A stretch of DNA of 64,000 bases from Serratia marcescens subsp. marcescens ATCC 13880 (lineage in GTDB: Bacteria > Pseudomonadota > Gammaproteobacteria > Enterobacterales > Enterobacteriaceae): NCBI RefSeq assembly GCF_017299535.1, contig NZ_CP071238.1:1240001-1304000 (forward strand), written 5' to 3'. This document shows positions 18,872 to 29,448 of this stretch, one piece after another. Under the pieces are notes generated by a model. That model was not told the origin of the DNA. It searched no databases and was given only the letters and a program-made list of their open reading frames with translations. The stretch's first letter is position 1. Each line of letters begins with the position of its first letter. Position numbers and translations under genes: made by a program.

Positions 18872-20941
18872 TTAACCGGCGACGTGCAGCGCGACCAGGA
18901 TCAGGTCGATCAGTTTGATGCCGACGAACGGCACCAGCAGGCCGCCGACTCCGTACAGCCACAGGTTGCGGCGCAGCAGGGCCGCGGCGCTCATCGGTTT
19001 GTAGCTCACCCCTTTCAGCGCCAGCGGGATCAGGAACACGATCACCAGGGCGTTGAAGATCACCGCCGACATGATGGCGGAGGCCGGGGAGTGCAGGTGC
19101 ATCACGTTCAGCGCGTTCAGCTGCGGATAGGTGGCCGCGAACGCCGCCGGAATGATGGCGAAGTATTTGGCCACGTCGTTGGCGATGCTGAAGGTGGTCA
19201 GTGAGCCGCGCGTCATCAGCATCTGTTTGCCGATATGCACCACTTCGATCAGCTTGGTCGGGTTGGAGTCCAGATCGACCATGTTGCCCGCCTCTTTGGC
19301 GGCCTGGGTGCCGGAGTTCATCGCCACCGCCACATCGGCCTGCGCCAGCGCCGGGGCGTCGTTGGTGCCGTCGCCGGTCATCGCCACCAGACGGCCTTCC
19401 GCCTGATACTGGCGGATCAGCGCCAGCTTGGCTTCCGGCGTGGCTTCCGACAGGAAATCGTCCACCCCGGCTTCGGCGGCGATCGCCGCCGCGGTCAGTG
19501 GGTTATCGCCGGTGATCATCACCGTTTTGATGCCCATCTTGCGCAGCTCATTGAAGCGCTCTTTGATGCCGCCTTTGACGATATCCTTCAGCGCCACCAC
19601 GCCCAGCACCCGGGCGCCTTCCGCCACCACCAGCGGCGTGCCGCCGGTGCGCGCCACGCTTTCCACCAGATCGTCCACCGCCCGCGGGAAGTGCCCCTGA
19701 TTGGATTCGACGTGACGGCGAATGGCGTCCACCGCGCCTTTGCGGATCATGCGCTCCTGCACGTTGACGCCGCTCATGCGGGTCTGTGCGGAGAAGGGCA
19801 CGAAGGTGGCGTTCAGCGCCTGCAGATCGCGCTCGCGCAGGTTAAAGCGCTGTTTGGCCAGCACCACGATGCTGCGGCCTTCCGGCGTTTCGTCCGCCAG
19901 CGAGGCCAGCTGCGCGGCGTCCGCCAGCTCTTGCTCTCTCACGCCCGGCGCCGGCAGGAACTCCGAAGCCTGGCGGTTGCCCAGCGTGATGGTGCCGGTT
20001 TTATCCAGCAGCAGCACGTCCACGTCGCCGGCGGCTTCCACCGCGCGGCCGCTGGTGGCGATCACGTTGGCGCCGAGCATGCGGCTCATCCCGGCCACGC
20101 CGATGGCGGACAGCAGGCCGCCGATGGTGGTGGGGATCAGGCAAACCAGCAATGCGACCAGCACGGTGATGGTGACCACGCTGCCGCTGCCGGCCGCTTC
20201 CACGCTGTATTGCGAGAACGGGAACAGGGTGGCGGTGGCCAACACGAACACGATGGTCAGCGCCACCAGCAGGATGGTCAGCGCGATCTCGTTCGGCGTT
20301 TTGCGGCGCTTGGCGCCTTCCACCATGGCGATCATGCGATCGAGGAAGGTTTCCCCCGGGTTGACGCTGCACTGCACCACCAGCCAGTCAGACAGCACGC
20401 GGGTGCCGCCGGTGACCGAGGAGAAGTCGCCGCCGGATTCGCGGATCACCGGGGCGGATTCGCCGGTGATGGCGCTTTCATCCACCGAAGCGCCGCCTTC
20501 CAGCACCTCGCCGTCGCACGGGATGGTGTCGCCGGCTTCCACCAGCACGATATCGCCTTTGCGCAGGCTTTCGGCGGCCACTTTCTCCGTGGCGCCGTCG
20601 CGGCGCGGGCCGGCCAGCTTTTTCGCCCAGCTGGTTTTCTTGGTGCCCCTCAGGCTTTCCGCCTGGGCCTTGCTGCGCCCTTCGGCCAGCGCTTCCGCGA
20701 AGTTGGCGAACAGCACGGTGAACCACAACCACAGGGTGACGCTGCCGGTAAAGGCGGCGGCGCCGTCGGTTTGGCCGGCGAGGATCGCCAGCCAGATGGC
20801 GGTGGTCAGCAGGCTGCCGATATACACCACGAACATCACCGGGTTGCGCCATTGAACGCGAGGGTCCAGTTTTTTCACCGCATCGATCAGCGCGGTGCGC
20901 ACCAGGGCCGGTTCAAACAGCGCGCGTTGTTTGCGAGTCAT
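18872..20941 (-). CDS. kdpB: Potassium-transporting ATPase KdpB, catalytic P-type subunit
   Basis: P-type ATPase subunit that energises potassium uptake through KdpA. The 689-residue product contains the actuator motif TGES (159-162), whose serine 162 is the known inhibitory phosphorylation site in E. coli. The phosphorylation motif DKTGT has its aspartate at residue 313, and the hinge motif [18 protein letters not shown] follows later. Seven membrane helices are arranged as in the family. It starts 26 bases after kdpA and ends 18 bases before kdpC. Confidence 0.97.
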   Translation of the reverse strand: MTRKQRALFEPALVRTALIDAVKKLDPRVQWRNPVMFVVYIGSLLTTAIWLAILAGQTDGAAAFTGSVTLWLWFTVLFANFAEALAEGRSKAQAESLRGTKKTSWAKKLAGPRRDGATEKVAAESLRKGDIVLVEAGDTIPCDGEVLEGGASVDESAITGESAPVIRESGGDFSSVTGGTRVLSDWLVVQCSVNPGETFLDRMIAMVEGAKRRKTPNEIALTILLVALTIVFVLATATLFPFSQYSVEAAGSGSVVTITVLVALLVCLIPTTIGGLLSAIGVAGMSRMLGANVIATSGRAVEAAGDVDVLLLDKTGTITLGNRQASEFLPAPGVREQELADAAQLASLADETPEGRSIVVLAKQRFNLRERDLQALNATFVPFSAQTRMSGVNVQERMIRKGAVDAIRRHVESNQGHFPRAVDDLVESVARTGGTPLVVAEGARVLGVVALKDIVKGGIKERFNELRKMGIKTVMITGDNPLTAAAIAAEAGVDDFLSEATPEAKLALIRQYQAEGRLVAMTGDGTNDAPALAQADVAVAMNSGTQAAKEAGNMVDLDSNPTKLIEVVHIGKQMLMTRGSLTTFSIANDVAKYFAIIPAAFAATYPQLNALNVMHLHSPASAIMSAVIFNALVIVFLIPLALKGVSYKPMSAAALLRRNLWLYGVGGLLVPFVGIKLIDLILVALHVAG

Positions 20942-20967
20942 CTCTTATTCTCTCTCTGTGACGTCGG

Positions 20968-22656
20968 TTAGTTTGCCAACCAAAGCTGCAAATGCTCGGC
21001 CACCGGGCCCAGCGCCAGCGCCGGCACGAAGGTCAGCGCACCCACCAGCAGCACGGTGCCGATCAGCAGGCCGATAAACAGCGGCCCATAGGTCGGCAGG
21101 GTGCCGTTGCCCGCCGGTTGGCGTTGTTTGGCGCTCAGCGAACCGGCGATCGCCAGCACCGGCAGGATCACCCCGAAGCGGCCGACGAACATGGCGAAGG
21201 CCAGCAGCAGGTTGTAGAACGGCGTATTGACGCTCAACCCGGCGAAGGCGCTGCCGTTGTTGTTGGCGGCGGAAGACAGGGCGTACAGCACTTCGCTGAA
21301 GCCGTGGGCGCCCGGGTTGAGGATGCCGGCGCGGCCCGCGTCGGTGCCGATGGCCAGCGCGCTGCCCAGCAACACCAGCGTCGGCGTGACCAGGATCGCC
21401 AGCGCGGTCATCTTCATGTCGTAAACGTCGATCTTCTTGCCCAGGTATTCCGGGGTGCGGCCGATCATCAGACCGGCGATAAACACCGTCAGCAGTACGA
21501 ACAGCAGCATGCCGTACAGGCCGGAGCCGACGCCGCCGAACACCACTTCACCGATCTGCATCAGCCACATCGGCACCATGCCGCCCAGCGCGGTGAAAGA
21601 GTCGTGCATGGCGTTGACCGCCCCGCAGGACGCGGCGGTGGTCACCACCGAGAACAGGCTGGTGGCGAGAATGCCGAAGCGCGACTCTTTGCCTTCCATA
21701 TTGATGTTGCTGTCGGCGCCCAACGCGCTCAGGTGCGGGTTGCCCGCCAGTTCGGCGACCATCACCACTACCACCGCCACCACGAAGATCAGCGCCATCG
21801 CCCAGATCAGCGCATGGCCCTGACGGTTTTCACCGGCCAACTGGCCGAAGGAGAAGCACAGCGCGCAGGGGATCAGGAAGATGGCCAGCATTTGTACGAA
21901 GTTGGTCAGCACGGTTGGGTTCTCGAACGGGTGCGCCGAGTTGGCGCCGAAGAAGCCGCCGCCGTTGGTGCCGAGCATTTTGATCGCTTCCTGCGAGGCC
22001 ACCGGCCCCATCGGCAGCGTCTGCTGCGCGCCTTCGAGCGTGTTGACGTGCAGGTAAGGCAGGAAGTTTTGCAGCGTGCCCTGGCTGACGAAGAACAGGG
22101 CGATCGGCAGCGCGATCGGCAGCAGCACATACAGCGTGATGCGGAACAGATCGGCCCAGGCGTTGCCGACGGTCTTGCCGGCGCGGCGGGTGAAGGCGCG
22201 GATCAGCGCAAAGGCCACGGCGATGCCGGTGGAGGCGGAGACGAAGTTCTGCACCGCCAGTCCGGCCATCTGGCTGAAATAGCTGAGGGCGCTTTCGCCG
22301 CTGTAGGCCTGCCAGTTGGTGTTGGTGACGAAGCTGACGGCGGTGTTGAGCGCCAGATCCCAGGAGAGACCCGGGAAGCCTTGCGGGTTGAGCGGCAGCG
22401 AGCCTTGCGCCATCAGCAGGGCGAACAGCAGCGCCAGGCCGAGCAGGTTAAACGCCAGGATCGCCAGCGCGTACTGCCACCAATTCATCTCGGTGGGGCG
22501 GATGCCGCAGGCGCGCCAGACGCCGGCTTCCACTGCGCGCAGCGCAGGCAGCGGCTCACCTTCGATCAGGCGCGCCATAAAGCCGCCCAGCGGCCGGGCC
22601 AGCAGCAGAAGCACCAGCAGGAAACTGGCGATCAGTAAAAAGGCTGAAGCCGCCAT
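20968..22656 (-). CDS. kdpA: Potassium-transporting ATPase KdpA, ion-binding subunit
   Basis: Channel-like subunit of KdpFABC with four pseudo-repeats of membrane-pore-membrane type. The 562-residue product is almost entirely hydrophobic and contains the selectivity-filter-like segments [38 protein letters not shown] and [10 protein letters not shown]. Its ATG overlaps the last base of the kdpF stop (TGATG), giving tight translational coupling. Confidence 0.97.
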   Translation of the reverse strand: MAASAFLLIASFLLVLLLLARPLGGFMARLIEGEPLPALRAVEAGVWRACGIRPTEMNWWQYALAILAFNLLGLALLFALLMAQGSLPLNPQGFPGLSWDLALNTAVSFVTNTNWQAYSGESALSYFSQMAGLAVQNFVSASTGIAVAFALIRAFTRRAGKTVGNAWADLFRITLYVLLPIALPIALFFVSQGTLQNFLPYLHVNTLEGAQQTLPMGPVASQEAIKMLGTNGGGFFGANSAHPFENPTVLTNFVQMLAIFLIPCALCFSFGQLAGENRQGHALIWAMALIFVVAVVVVMVAELAGNPHLSALGADSNINMEGKESRFGILATSLFSVVTTAASCGAVNAMHDSFTALGGMVPMWLMQIGEVVFGGVGSGLYGMLLFVLLTVFIAGLMIGRTPEYLGKKIDVYDMKMTALAILVTPTLVLLGSALAIGTDAGRAGILNPGAHGFSEVLYALSSAANNNGSAFAGLSVNTPFYNLLLAFAMFVGRFGVILPVLAIAGSLSAKQRQPAGNGTLPTYGPLFIGLLIGTVLLVGALTFVPALALGPVAEHLQLWLAN

Positions 22657-22745
22657 CAGAAATCCTCCGCGTTAAACAGGGCGTAGACCAGATAGGCCAA
22701 CAGCAGCAGAACCAACAGCGCACCACCAATAACGCTGAAACTCAC
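22656..22745 (-). CDS. kdpF: KdpF, 29-residue stabilising peptide of the Kdp pump
   Basis: A single membrane helix ([18 protein letters not shown], ending NAEDF) that matches the length and pattern of E. coli KdpF, which stabilises the KdpABC complex with lipid-like contacts. The start is GTG, five bases after a strong GGAGGT. The stop overlaps the kdpA start. It is the first gene of the operon. Confidence 0.93.
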   Translation of the reverse strand: MSFSVIGGALLVLLLLAYLVYALFNAEDF

Positions 22746-22780
22746 GGGACACCTCCAGAGGTGTTGTTTTTGATAGAGGC

Positions 22781-22786
22781 AGTGTA
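22781..22786 (-). promoter_or_regulatory. Candidate -10 of the kdpFABC promoter
   Basis: On the minus strand this reads TACACT, about 36 bases before the kdpF GTG and about 36 bases after the KdpE box. No good -35 hexamer is seen 17 bases upstream, as expected for an activator-dependent promoter. Confidence 0.4.
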
Positions 22787-22821
22787 GGGAGAGGGGTAGA
22801 AAGAAGATGAAAAAATCGCGC

Positions 22822-22847
22822 GGGCGGGTGTAAAAAAAGTATAAAAA
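22822..22847 (-). promoter_or_regulatory. KdpE-binding site of the kdpFABC promoter
   Basis: On the minus strand the sequence runs TTTATACTTTTTTTACACCC then GCCCG, nearly identical to the KdpE box of E. coli kdpFABC as I recall it. It lies 77-102 bases upstream of the kdpF start. Confidence 0.8.
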
Positions 22848-23186
22848 TGACTGAAATTTCAGCGGAAATTGGCCATTTCAGGCAGCCTGCTTGCGGCGAG
22901 ATTGCGCCTGATGTGTGAATAAGCAGGGGCTGAGGCGTGGGATGAAGAACCGAATAATAACCACAATGTAACCCATGTTTAGTTAAAAATTAACTTGATT
23001 GTAACAAAATTACGAATCAGCATGGTGATTAGCGATTTTTTGTGCGATTTAGTGGTCGGATGAGTAGTAAACTTTCATCAAGTGCGCTAAAATTTTGTCC
23101 AGTTACCAAATTACCGATTGTTCATTTGATACGCCCACGCCGTTTTCCCTGACAAATCAACGGCAGGCGTTTTTAAGGAGGTTCGC

Positions 23187-23396
23187 ATGTCTACGACCTA
23201 TCACGCTTATTCATTGCATCGGATTCTCCTGCGCCGCAGCGCAGTGGTGATCGCGGGCATTTTGGCCCTGCCGGTGATGCTGTTCCGCAGCGATCGCGGG
23301 CGTTTTTACAGCTACCTGCACCGCGTCTGGTCAAAAACCAGCGATAAGCCGGTCTGGCTGCAGCAGGCGGAACTGGCGTCCTGCGATTTCTACTGA
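23187..23396 (+). CDS. ybfA: YbfA-family small membrane-associated protein (DUF2517)
   Basis: A 69-residue protein matching E. coli YbfA, which also sits beside kdpF. It has a hydrophobic segment (about 20-36, [14 protein letters not shown]) followed by a conserved basic and aromatic tail ([20 protein letters not shown]). AAGGAGG lies six bases before the ATG. Its function is not known. A terminator follows 20 bases after the stop. Confidence 0.85.
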   Translation: MSTTYHAYSLHRILLRRSAVVIAGILALPVMLFRSDRGRFYSYLHRVWSKTSDKPVWLQQAELASCDFY

Positions 23397-23415
23397 GCCA
23401 CTACTGATTCACGAA

Positions 23416-23445
23416 AAACCCTCGCCCTGCGGCGGGGGTTTTTTT
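23416..23445 (+). terminator. Rho-independent terminator after ybfA
   Basis: CCCTCGCC (23419-23426), a CTGC loop and GGCGGGGG (23431-23438) are followed by seven T residues. Confidence 0.88.
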
Positions 23446-23538
23446 ATGCCTATAGCCGCCCCTATCAAGCGCAAGGTCGTATTCGGCAAGCCATTCTTCT
23501 ACACTTTCCTCAATCGGCTAACAACGCGGGAGAGCGGT

Positions 23539-24495
23539 ATGAGTGACAAGATCCCTATCGGCATCAGCGCCTGTTTACTGGGCGATGCGGTGCGTTTCGA
23601 CGGTGGCCACAAGCGGCTGGCCTTTGCGGTGGAACAGTTGGCGCCCTATGTGCGCTTTGAGCCCGTTTGCCCGGAAATGGCGATTGGTCTGCCCACGCCG
23701 CGCCCGGCGCTGCGCCTGGTGAAACAGGCGCAGCCGTGGCCGGCGATGCGTTACAGCAACGACGCCGGCGTGGATCTGACTGAGGAGATGCGCAGTTTCT
23801 CCTCGCAGCGCGTGGCCGCGTTGCAGCACCTGTGCGGTTATATCGTCTGCGCCAAGTCGCCGAGCTGCGGACTGGAGCGGGTGCGGGTCTACAGCGAGAA
23901 CGGCAAAGACTCGCGTAAAAACGGCGTCGGGCTGTTTACCGCTGAACTGCTGCGTCAGATGCCGTGGCTGCCGGTGGAAGAAGACGGACGATTGCAGGAT
24001 GCGGCATTGCGGGAAAACTTCATTGAACGGGTGTACGCGCTGTATGAGCTGAATATGCTGTGGCGCCAGGGGCTGACCCGCGGCGGGCTGATCGCGTTTC
24101 ACAGCCGCTACAAGCTTTCACTGTTGGCGCATTCGCAGCCGGCTTATCGCGAGCTGGGGCGCTTCGTCGCCGATATTCACCGCTGGGACTCGCTGGAGGC
24201 CTTCGCCGTGGAATACCGCAGCCGCCTGATGGCGCTGTTGGCGCACAAAGCAACGCGGCGCAACCACACCAACGTGCTGATGCACGTGCAGGGCTATTTC
24301 CGCCGTCAGCTCAGCGCGGCGCAGCGTCAGGAACTGGCGCACCTGATCGACCGTTATCGGCAGGGCATGCAGCCGCTGCTGGCGCCGATCGCGCTGCTTA
24401 AGCATTACATGGCGGAATACCCCGACCGCTATCTGGCGGAACAACGTTATTTCGAACCTTACCCGGAGGCGCTGCGTTTGCGTTACGGCCATTGA
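23539..24495 (+). CDS. ybgA: DUF523-DUF1722 fusion protein (YbgA-like)
   Basis: A 318-residue cytoplasmic protein. Residues 4-150 form a DUF523 domain with conserved cysteines (ISACLLG, FEPVCPEM, KSPSCGLERVRV). Residues about 185-305 form a DUF1722 domain (HSRYKLSLLAHSQPAYRELG, HTNVLMHVQGYFR). E. coli YbgA at the same place has only the second half, so this is the longer form found in other enterobacteria. ATG 23539 is chosen because GGGAGAG precedes it and the family begins MSDKIPIGIS. It ends 15 bases before phrB. Biochemical function is unknown; the cysteines could bind a metal or an iron-sulfur cluster. Confidence 0.88.
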   Translation: MSDKIPIGISACLLGDAVRFDGGHKRLAFAVEQLAPYVRFEPVCPEMAIGLPTPRPALRLVKQAQPWPAMRYSNDAGVDLTEEMRSFSSQRVAALQHLCGYIVCAKSPSCGLERVRVYSENGKDSRKNGVGLFTAELLRQMPWLPVEEDGRLQDAALRENFIERVYALYELNMLWRQGLTRGGLIAFHSRYKLSLLAHSQPAYRELGRFVADIHRWDSLEAFAVEYRSRLMALLAHKATRRNHTNVLMHVQGYFRRQLSAAQRQELAHLIDRYRQGMQPLLAPIALLKHYMAEYPDRYLAEQRYFEPYPEALRLRYGH

Positions 24496-24510
24496 TTGAC
24501 AAGGAGTTTT

Positions 24511-25941
24511 ATGACCACGCATCTGGTCTGGTTGCGTAACGATCTGCGTATCACCGACAACAAAGCGCTGCACGCCGCCTGCAGCGATCCCGAAGCCCGG
24601 GTGCTGGCGGTGTTTATCGCCACCCCGCAGCAGTGGCGGCAACATGAGATGGCGCCGCGGCAGGCGGCGCTGATCCACGCCAGCCTGCGGGCGGTGCAGC
24701 AGGCGTTGGCGCAAAAAGGCATTGCGCTGCATTGCCATGCTGGCACGGACTTTGCCGCGTCGATCGACTGGCTGGCGGACTATTGCGAGCGAGAGCAGGT
24801 AGATGCGCTGTTTTACAATCGCCAGTACGAACTGAATGAACGGCGCCGCGATGCGCGGTTGGAACAGCGATTGAGCGACCGGGTGGCATGCCGCGGTTTC
24901 GATGACAGCCTGCTGTTGCCGCCGGGCAGCGTGCAAACCGGCGGCGGCGAGATGTACAAGGTCTATACGCCGTTTCGCAACGCTTTCATTCAGCGCCTGA
25001 CCGAGTCCAATCTCAGCTGCCTGCCGGCGCCTAAAACCCGTGCCGGTGGCGCGTTGCTTGCGCCTGAGGCGCCGGCGGCGTTCGATTACCCCGCGGCGGA
25101 GGTTGGGGATGGCTATCCCGCCGGCGAGGAGGCCGCGCTGCAACGTCTGCGCGCCTTTTGCCGTGAGCAAGTGCAGGATTACCTTCGCCAGCGCGATCTG
25201 CCCGCCATCGCCGGCACCAGCAGCCTGTCGCCCTATCTGGCGATTGGCGCGCTGTCGCCGCGCCAGTGCTTCAATCGCCTGCGCGCCGAATGCCCACGGT
25301 TGCTGGAAGATCGCGAGAGCGGCGCTTTCGCCTGGCTGAACGAGCTGATTTGGCGCGAGTTCTACCGCCATCTGCTGGTGGCCTATCCCGAGCTGTGCCG
25401 CCATCGGCCGTTTATCGCCTGGACGGACAAAGTGCGCTGGCGCGATGACGCGGCGAAGCTGCAGGCCTGGCAGCGGGGCGAGACCGGCTACCCGATCGTC
25501 GATGCCGCCATGCGCCAACTGAACGCCACCGGCTGGATGCATAACCGGCTGCGCATGATCAGCGCCAGTTTCCTGGTGAAGGATCTGCTGATCGACTGGC
25601 GGGCCGGGGAGCGCTACTTCATGTCGCAACTGCTGGACGGCGATCTGGCGGCCAACAACGGCGGCTGGCAGTGGGCGGCGTCCACCGGCACCGACGCCGC
25701 GCCGTATTTCCGCATCTTCAACCCGACGACGCAGGGTGAACGTTTTGATCCACAAGGCACTTTTATCCGTAAATGGTTGCCGGAACTGGCGGATGTGCCC
25801 GACAATGACATCCATCATCCTCACCGTTGGGCGGAAAAGCAGCCATGCGTGCTGAATTACCCGCTGCCGATCGTCGATCATAAGCAAGCCCGCCTGGAGA
25901 CGCTGGCGGCGTTCGAGGCGGCGAAACGGGGAGAGTCTTGA
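24511..25941 (+). CDS. phrB: Deoxyribodipyrimidine photolyase
   Basis: Flavoenzyme that splits UV-induced cyclobutane pyrimidine dimers in blue light. The 476-residue product has the antenna Rossmann domain (about 1-130, [14 protein letters not shown]). The C-terminal FAD-binding helical domain contains [35 protein letters not shown] and [26 protein letters not shown] lies eight bases before ATG 24511. It is in one run with ybgA, as in E. coli. Confidence 0.97.
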   Translation: MTTHLVWLRNDLRITDNKALHAACSDPEARVLAVFIATPQQWRQHEMAPRQAALIHASLRAVQQALAQKGIALHCHAGTDFAASIDWLADYCEREQVDALFYNRQYELNERRRDARLEQRLSDRVACRGFDDSLLLPPGSVQTGGGEMYKVYTPFRNAFIQRLTESNLSCLPAPKTRAGGALLAPEAPAAFDYPAAEVGDGYPAGEEAALQRLRAFCREQVQDYLRQRDLPAIAGTSSLSPYLAIGALSPRQCFNRLRAECPRLLEDRESGAFAWLNELIWREFYRHLLVAYPELCRHRPFIAWTDKVRWRDDAAKLQAWQRGETGYPIVDAAMRQLNATGWMHNRLRMISASFLVKDLLIDWRAGERYFMSQLLDGDLAANNGGWQWAASTGTDAAPYFRIFNPTTQGERFDPQGTFIRKWLPELADVPDNDIHHPHRWAEKQPCVLNYPLPIVDHKQARLETLAAFEAAKRGES

Positions 25942-25963
25942 GGCAACTGCAAGGAGCGACGCA

Positions 25964-26944
25964 ATGATGAAAAAGGTGTTGGCCCTGTGCCTGAGCGGCT
26001 ATTCCGCGCTGGCGATCGCCGGCTTTGACGTGGTGGCGCTGGGCGTCGACGGCGGCGTCAGCGACGGCAACCTGACTTCCTACCTGATCCGCAGCGACAA
26101 TCAGCCGCAGTATGTGGCGCTGGACGCCGGTTCGCTGCTGCCGGGCATCGCCAAAGGGCTGGAGAAGGGCAGCTTCCCGCAGGTGACCGCCGAGTTGGCC
26201 GCGCCTTACACGCCGCAGGGCCATGTGTTCCGGCAGTTGATCGGCAGTTACTTTATCAGCCACGGCCATCTGGACCACGTGGCGGGGCTGATCGTCGGCT
26301 CGCCCGAGGACAATAAAAAAACCGTTTACGCCCAGGCGGACACCGTGCTGACCCTGCGTAATCACTACTTTAACTGGAAGGCCTGGCCGAACTTTACCGA
26401 CGCCGGCAACGGTGCGCGGCTGGGCACCTACCGGCTGCAAACGGTGCGGCCGCAGCAGCGGTTTACCCTCGGGCTGACCGGGTTGACCGGCGTGATGTAC
26501 CCGCTCAGCCACGATCGCTACCCGTCGTCGATGCTGCTGATTTCCAACGGCAACGAGTTCTTCGCCTACTTCGGCGATACCGGGCCGGATAAGGTGGAGC
26601 AGTCGCGCGATCTCGATACCGTCTGGCGCGCGCTGGGGCCGCTTGTCGAGCAGAAAAAGCTCAAAGGCATGATTATCGAAACCTCTTACCCCAACGGGGT
26701 GGAGGACAAACATCTGTACGGTCATTTGACGCCGGCCTGGCTGCTGAAGGAGCTGAAGAACCTGACGCAGTACAGCGGCGGCGAAGGCTCGCTGAAGGGT
26801 CTGCCGGTGGTCATCAGCCACATCAAGCCCAGCCTGAAGCAGGGCGAAGACGCGCGCGCCGCCATTGCGCAGCAGCTGACGCAGGGCAACGATCTGGGGG
26901 TGAAATTCATCCTGATGGCGCAGGGCGACCGGCAGACATTTTGA
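25964..26944 (+). CDS. Periplasmic 3',5'-cyclic-nucleotide phosphodiesterase homologue (class II PDE, CpdP-like)
   Basis: A 326-residue metallo-beta-lactamase-fold protein resembling class II cyclic-nucleotide phosphodiesterases (yeast PDE1, Vibrio CpdP). A signal peptide ends near residue 19 (SALAIA then GFDV), so the enzyme is exported. The metal-binding motif appears as SHGHLDHVAG near residue 97, with further ligands in LSHDRYPS, FGDTG and ISHIKP. An AGGAG lies seven bases before the ATG. E. coli has no counterpart here. Substrate is inferred from the family only; it may act on external cAMP or other cyclic nucleotides. Confidence 0.82.
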   Translation: MMKKVLALCLSGYSALAIAGFDVVALGVDGGVSDGNLTSYLIRSDNQPQYVALDAGSLLPGIAKGLEKGSFPQVTAELAAPYTPQGHVFRQLIGSYFISHGHLDHVAGLIVGSPEDNKKTVYAQADTVLTLRNHYFNWKAWPNFTDAGNGARLGTYRLQTVRPQQRFTLGLTGLTGVMYPLSHDRYPSSMLLISNGNEFFAYFGDTGPDKVEQSRDLDTVWRALGPLVEQKKLKGMIIETSYPNGVEDKHLYGHLTPAWLLKELKNLTQYSGGEGSLKGLPVVISHIKPSLKQGEDARAAIAQQLTQGNDLGVKFILMAQGDRQTF

Positions 26945-26962
26945 CTATGAAGAGAGAAGAGA

Positions 26963-27706
26963 ATGCGTAACCTCGATCTGGAACAACTGATCAACACGGA
27001 ACTGAACGCCGCGGCGTTTCAGGACTACGCCCCCAACGGTTTGCAGGTAGAAGGCCGCCCGCACGTGCAGCGCATCGTGACCGGCGTCACCGCCTGTCAG
27101 GCGCTGCTGGACGCCGCGGTGGCGCATCAGGCCGACGCGATTATCGTGCACCACGGCTATTTCTGGAAAAACGAGGCGCCGGCGGTGCGCGGCATGAAAC
27201 GCAATCGCCTGAAAACGCTGCTGACCCACGATATCAATCTGTACGGCTACCACCTGCCGCTGGACGCGCATCCGGTGCTGGGCAACAACGCGCAGCTGGC
27301 GCAGGCGCTGGGCATCCGGGTGATTGGCGACGTCGAGCCGCTGGTGCCGCACGGCGAATTTGAGCAGCCGCTGACCGGTGAAGCGCTGCAGCAGCGTATC
27401 GAAAGCCGACTGGGGCGCGCGGTGCTGCACTGCGGCGATAACGCGCCTGAACATATTCGCCGCGTGGCCTGGTGCACCGGCGGCGGCCAGGGCTATATCG
27501 ACAGCGCGGCGCGTTTCGGCGTCGATGCGTTCATCAGCGGTGAAGTGTCTGAGCAGACCATTCACAGCGCGCGCGAAATGGGCGTACATTTCTTCGCCGC
27601 CGGTCACCACGCCACCGAGCGCGGCGGCGTGAAAGCGTTGGGTGAGTGGCTGGCCCAACACCACGGCTTTGATGTGACCTTTATCGATATCCCGAATCCC
27701 GCCTGA
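26963..27706 (+). CDS. ybgI: NIF3/DUF34-family dinuclear-metal protein YbgI
   Basis: A 247-residue cytoplasmic protein, equal in length to E. coli YbgI, a toroidal hexamer with a di-metal centre (annotated variously as a GTP cyclohydrolase I type 2 homologue or radiation-resistance protein). Conserved elements are NGLQVEG, VHHGYFWKNE, HLPLDAH, GEVSEQ and AGHHATERGG, which supply metal-ligand histidines and glutamate. Its physiological role is still open. It ends 159 bases before the pxp genes, which share the neighbourhood in E. coli. Confidence 0.94.
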   Translation: MRNLDLEQLINTELNAAAFQDYAPNGLQVEGRPHVQRIVTGVTACQALLDAAVAHQADAIIVHHGYFWKNEAPAVRGMKRNRLKTLLTHDINLYGYHLPLDAHPVLGNNAQLAQALGIRVIGDVEPLVPHGEFEQPLTGEALQQRIESRLGRAVLHCGDNAPEHIRRVAWCTGGGQGYIDSAARFGVDAFISGEVSEQTIHSAREMGVHFFAAGHHATERGGVKALGEWLAQHHGFDVTFIDIPNPA

Positions 27707-27865
27707 TTTTTCTCTTCCCCGGATCCAGCCCGGCCTGTGCGCCGGCTGAATCCTTTTATCGCGCTATTTCCTTATTTTCCTTATGGTTGCGCTCTATTGA
27801 CAGCCGGGGCCGCGTCACGCATAACTGGTGTGTTTTTCAGCGCGATAATAATAAGGAGAATAAGG

Positions 27866-28522
27866 GTGCAACAAGCGCGTTATTACCTGTTGGGTGAAAG
27901 AGCGGTAGTGCTTGAACTGTCGCCGCCGGTGACGTTGCCGAGCCAGCAGCGCATTTGGGCGCTGGCGGAAAAGCTGAATCACCATCCCGACGTGCGGGAA
28001 GTGGTGCCGGGGATGAACAACCTGACGCTGTTGCTGCATACGCCGCAGGCCGACGCCGAAGCGATGCTGGCGTTGCTGCAGCAGGGCTGGGAAAGCAAAG
28101 AGCGCCTGACGCCGGAGTCGCGCCAGGTGGATATTCCGGTGGTCTACGGCGGGGAACAGGGCCCCGACCTGGATGAAGTGGCGCGCCATACCGGCATGAC
28201 GCCGCAACAGGTGGTGGAATGCCACGCGGCGGCGGCCTATGTGGTCTATTTTCTCGGCTTTCAGCCGGGCTTCTCCTATTTGGGCGGCATGCCGGAACAA
28301 CTGGCGACGCCGCGCCGCGCTGAACCGCGTCTGGCGGTGGCGGCCGGCTCCGTCGGCATCGGCGGTGGCCAGACCGGCATCTATCCGCTGGTGACGCCCG
28401 GCGGCTGGCAGCTGATCGGCCGCACGCCGTTGGCGTTGTTCAATCCGCATGAAATGCCGCCGACGCTGCTGCGTCCGGGCGATAACGTACGCTTTGTGCC
28501 GCAGAAGGAGGGCGTATGCTGA
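27866..28522 (+). CDS. pxpB: 5-oxoprolinase subunit PxpB
   Basis: Subunit of the ATP-dependent PxpABC complex that opens 5-oxoproline (pyroglutamate) to glutamate. The 218-residue product has the KipI/allophanate-hydrolase-like fold with [29 protein letters not shown] and [14 protein letters not shown]. The start is GTG 27866, seven bases after AAGGAG; it aligns with E. coli YbgJ, whereas the open frame upstream does not. It overlaps pxpC by seven bases. Confidence 0.94.
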   Translation: MQQARYYLLGERAVVLELSPPVTLPSQQRIWALAEKLNHHPDVREVVPGMNNLTLLLHTPQADAEAMLALLQQGWESKERLTPESRQVDIPVVYGGEQGPDLDEVARHTGMTPQQVVECHAAAAYVVYFLGFQPGFSYLGGMPEQLATPRRAEPRLAVAAGSVGIGGGQTGIYPLVTPGGWQLIGRTPLALFNPHEMPPTLLRPGDNVRFVPQKEGVC

Positions 28523-29448
28523 TTATTCTGCGCGCCGGCATCTATACCACGGTGCAGGATTTGGGCCGCGAGGGATTCCGCCGTCTGGGCATCAGCACCG
28601 GCGGAGCGCTGGATCAACCGGCGCTGAAGATCGCCAACCTGCTGGTGGGCAATGCGCCGGAGGCCGCCGGGCTGGAGATCACCCTCGGCCAGTTCAGCGC
28701 CGAGTTTACCCGCGCAGGCTGGATCGCCCTGACCGGCGCCGGCTGCGACGCGCAGCTGGACGGCAAGCCGCTGTGGACCGGCTGGCGCTATCCGGTGAAA
28801 AAGGGGCAGCGGCTGGCGCTGGGCACGCCGAAACGCGGCATGCGCAGCTACCTGGCGATCTCGGGCGGTATCGCCGTGCCGGAAATGCTGGGCTCGTGCA
28901 GCACCGACATGAAAGCCGCCTTTGGCGGCCACGAAGGCCGTAATCTGAAGGACGGCGATCGGCTGCCGCTGGGCAACTCTGCCGCTCAACCGCAACATTC
29001 CTGCGGCGTGAAACAGCTGCTGTTCACCAACCGCATCCGCGCGCTGCCGGGGCCGGAGTACGCCGAGTTCAGCGAAGAGGCGCAGGACACGTTCTGGCGC
29101 ACCGCCTGGCAGCTCAGCCCGCAGAGCAACCGCATGGGCTACCGCCTGCACGGCGGCACGCCGCTGGAGCGCACCACCGACCGCGAGATGCTGTCGCACG
29201 GCCTGCTGCCCGGCGTGGTGCAGGTGCCGCACAACGGCCAGCCGATCGTGCTGATGGCCGATGCGCAAACCACCGGCGGTTACCCGCGCATCGCCTGCGT
29301 GATCGAAGCCGATCTCTACCATCTGGCGCAGGTCCGTCTCGGCGAACCGATCCACTTCGTTCTCTGCTCACTGGCCGAGGCGCAGCGCGCCAAGGCCGAG
29401 CAGGATCTCTTCCTTCGACAGATTGCCTGGGGGTTACATGATCGTTGA
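28516..29448 (+). CDS. pxpC: 5-oxoprolinase subunit PxpC
   Basis: Partner of PxpB in the biotin-independent, ATP-dependent oxoprolinase. The 310-residue product belongs to the KipA/AHS2 family ([52 protein letters not shown]). It starts inside pxpB and its end overlaps the pxpA start by 11 bases, so the three subunits are made together. Confidence 0.94.
   Translation: MLIILRAGIYTTVQDLGREGFRRLGISTGGALDQPALKIANLLVGNAPEAAGLEITLGQFSAEFTRAGWIALTGAGCDAQLDGKPLWTGWRYPVKKGQRLALGTPKRGMRSYLAISGGIAVPEMLGSCSTDMKAAFGGHEGRNLKDGDRLPLGNSAAQPQHSCGVKQLLFTNRIRALPGPEYAEFSEEAQDTFWRTAWQLSPQSNRMGYRLHGGTPLERTTDREMLSHGLLPGVVQVPHNGQPIVLMADAQTTGGYPRIACVIEADLYHLAQVRLGEPIHFVLCSLAEAQRAKAEQDLFLRQIAWGLHDR

Larger units (their letters stand above)
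22746..23186. other. Divergent kdpF-ybfA intergenic region
   Basis: This 441-bp AT-rich gap carries the kdp promoter with its KdpE box on the minus strand and the ybfA leader on the plus strand (AAGGAGG at 23175-23181). Several A/T tracts (for example around 22980-23040) may bend DNA. I see no additional gene. Confidence 0.6.

Noticed and set aside
20992..22638. A 548-codon plus-strand frame opposite kdpA, and a similar 578-codon frame opposite kdpB (19235-20971)
   Set aside because: Both mirror conserved kdp genes and have the biased composition of antisense frames. No independent evidence of coding.
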